Part shown: positions 14,566-14,836 of the stretch, one piece after another | How the letters are laid out: each line of letters begins with the position of its first letter | Numbering within the stretch: position 1 is the first letter of the stretch | Assembly: GCA_002717305.1 (NCBI GenBank) | Contig: PBDH01000046.1 | Span: forward strand, 1 to 14,836 | Direction of reading: 5' to 3' | DNA length: 14,836 nt | From: Gammaproteobacteria bacterium | Lineage (GTDB): Bacteria > Pseudomonadota > Gammaproteobacteria > Pseudomonadales > Litorivicinaceae | The notes under the pieces: model-generated | What the model was told of the DNA's origin: nothing | Database searches by the model: none | The model's input: the letters and a program-made list of their open reading frames with translations, nothing else | Program-made: the position numbers and the translations under genes

Positions 14566-14836
14566 GAACTTTCACGTTCGACGGCCCGATATCCTATATC
14601 TGTGCGATATTCGGCGCGTTCAAAATGTACGCTTTTCAACCGCTCGTAAGCTTTTTCTTTAGCTTCTGTAACGCTGGATCCTAGGCCAGTTACACAAAGT
14701 ACGCGGCCGCCTGATGTGACAGGTTGATCTCCCTTCATTGCAGTTCCTGCGTGGAATACCTTGGTGTCTTCAGTATCCTGACCGAGGCTGATTTCAGCTC
14801 CTTTCGGATAATCGCCAGGGTAGCCCGGTGCTACCA
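14562..14836 (-). CDS. purD: Phosphoribosylamine--glycine ligase, C-terminal part (cut by the window edge)
   Basis: PurD (GAR synthetase) joins phosphoribosylamine and glycine with ATP, the second step of purine synthesis. Only the last 90 residues are inside the window. They read as the C-terminal GARS domain: VAPGYPGDYPKGAEI at the right edge, VFHAGTA, TSGGRVLCVTGLG, EAKEKAYE, and the terminal RTDIGYRAVERE typical of the family. The TAA stop overlaps the sfsA stop by 4 bases, tail to tail, leaving no space for a separate terminator. Confidence 0.95.
   Translation of the reverse strand, partial: VAPGYPGDYPKGAEISLGQDTEDTKVFHAGTAMKGDQPVTSGGRVLCVTGLGSSVTEAKEKAYERLKSVHFERAEYRTDIGYRAVERESS

Overview
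The window reads as a chromosomal housekeeping segment from a gammaproteobacterium with moderate GC. The gene order on the minus strand, dksA-gluQ-(relic response regulator)-(structured non-coding region)-pcnB-folK-panB-panC, matches the order known from Pseudomonas and relatives, where cbrA, cbrB and the small RNA crcZ sit between gluQ and pcnB. Protein sequences are clearly gammaproteobacterial, but no marker fixes a genus. A large decayed regulatory gene in an otherwise tightly packed region suggests a lineage that is losing regulation, for example a streamlined marine bacterium or a host-associated one; that is inference.

Left third, plus strand (1-6006): the 3' part of infB, then rbfA, truB, rpsO and pnp. 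This is the classical translation and RNA-decay operon. infB/rbfA and rbfA/truB overlap by one base, and truB runs 17 bases into rpsO. A hairpin lies just upstream of the rpsO ribosome binding site, a terminator-like hairpin follows rpsO, and another hairpin lies in the pnp leader. A bidirectional terminator (6051-6075) separates pnp from the convergent panC.

Middle, minus strand (6077-9530): a compact unit pcnB-folK-panB-panC in which every neighbouring pair overlaps. It covers mRNA polyadenylation, one folate step and two pantothenate steps. Starts include TTG (pcnB) and GTG (folK, panB). A candidate extended -10 promoter precedes pcnB.

9531-11314 has no intact gene. On the minus strand, 11290-9974 is a clearly readable relic of a sigma-54-dependent response regulator (receiver, AAA+, Fis-type helix-turn-helix) with frameshifts and at least six premature stops; by position it is most likely cbrB. 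No sensor kinase gene (cbrA) remains. Between the relic and pcnB lies an approximately 340-base stretch whose minus-strand transcript would form several hairpins with A-rich AANAANAA-type loops and end in a good intrinsic terminator. This is the architecture and position of the Hfq/Crc-titrating RNA CrcZ. It is the most interesting part of the window.

Right third (11315-14836): gluQ and dksA on the minus strand, divergent from a class I/II aminotransferase (TTG start) and sfsA on the plus strand, which overlap by 8 bases. The 3' end of purD enters from the right on the minus strand and overlaps the end of sfsA by 4 bases. No tRNA, rRNA, CRISPR array or insertion sequence was seen.
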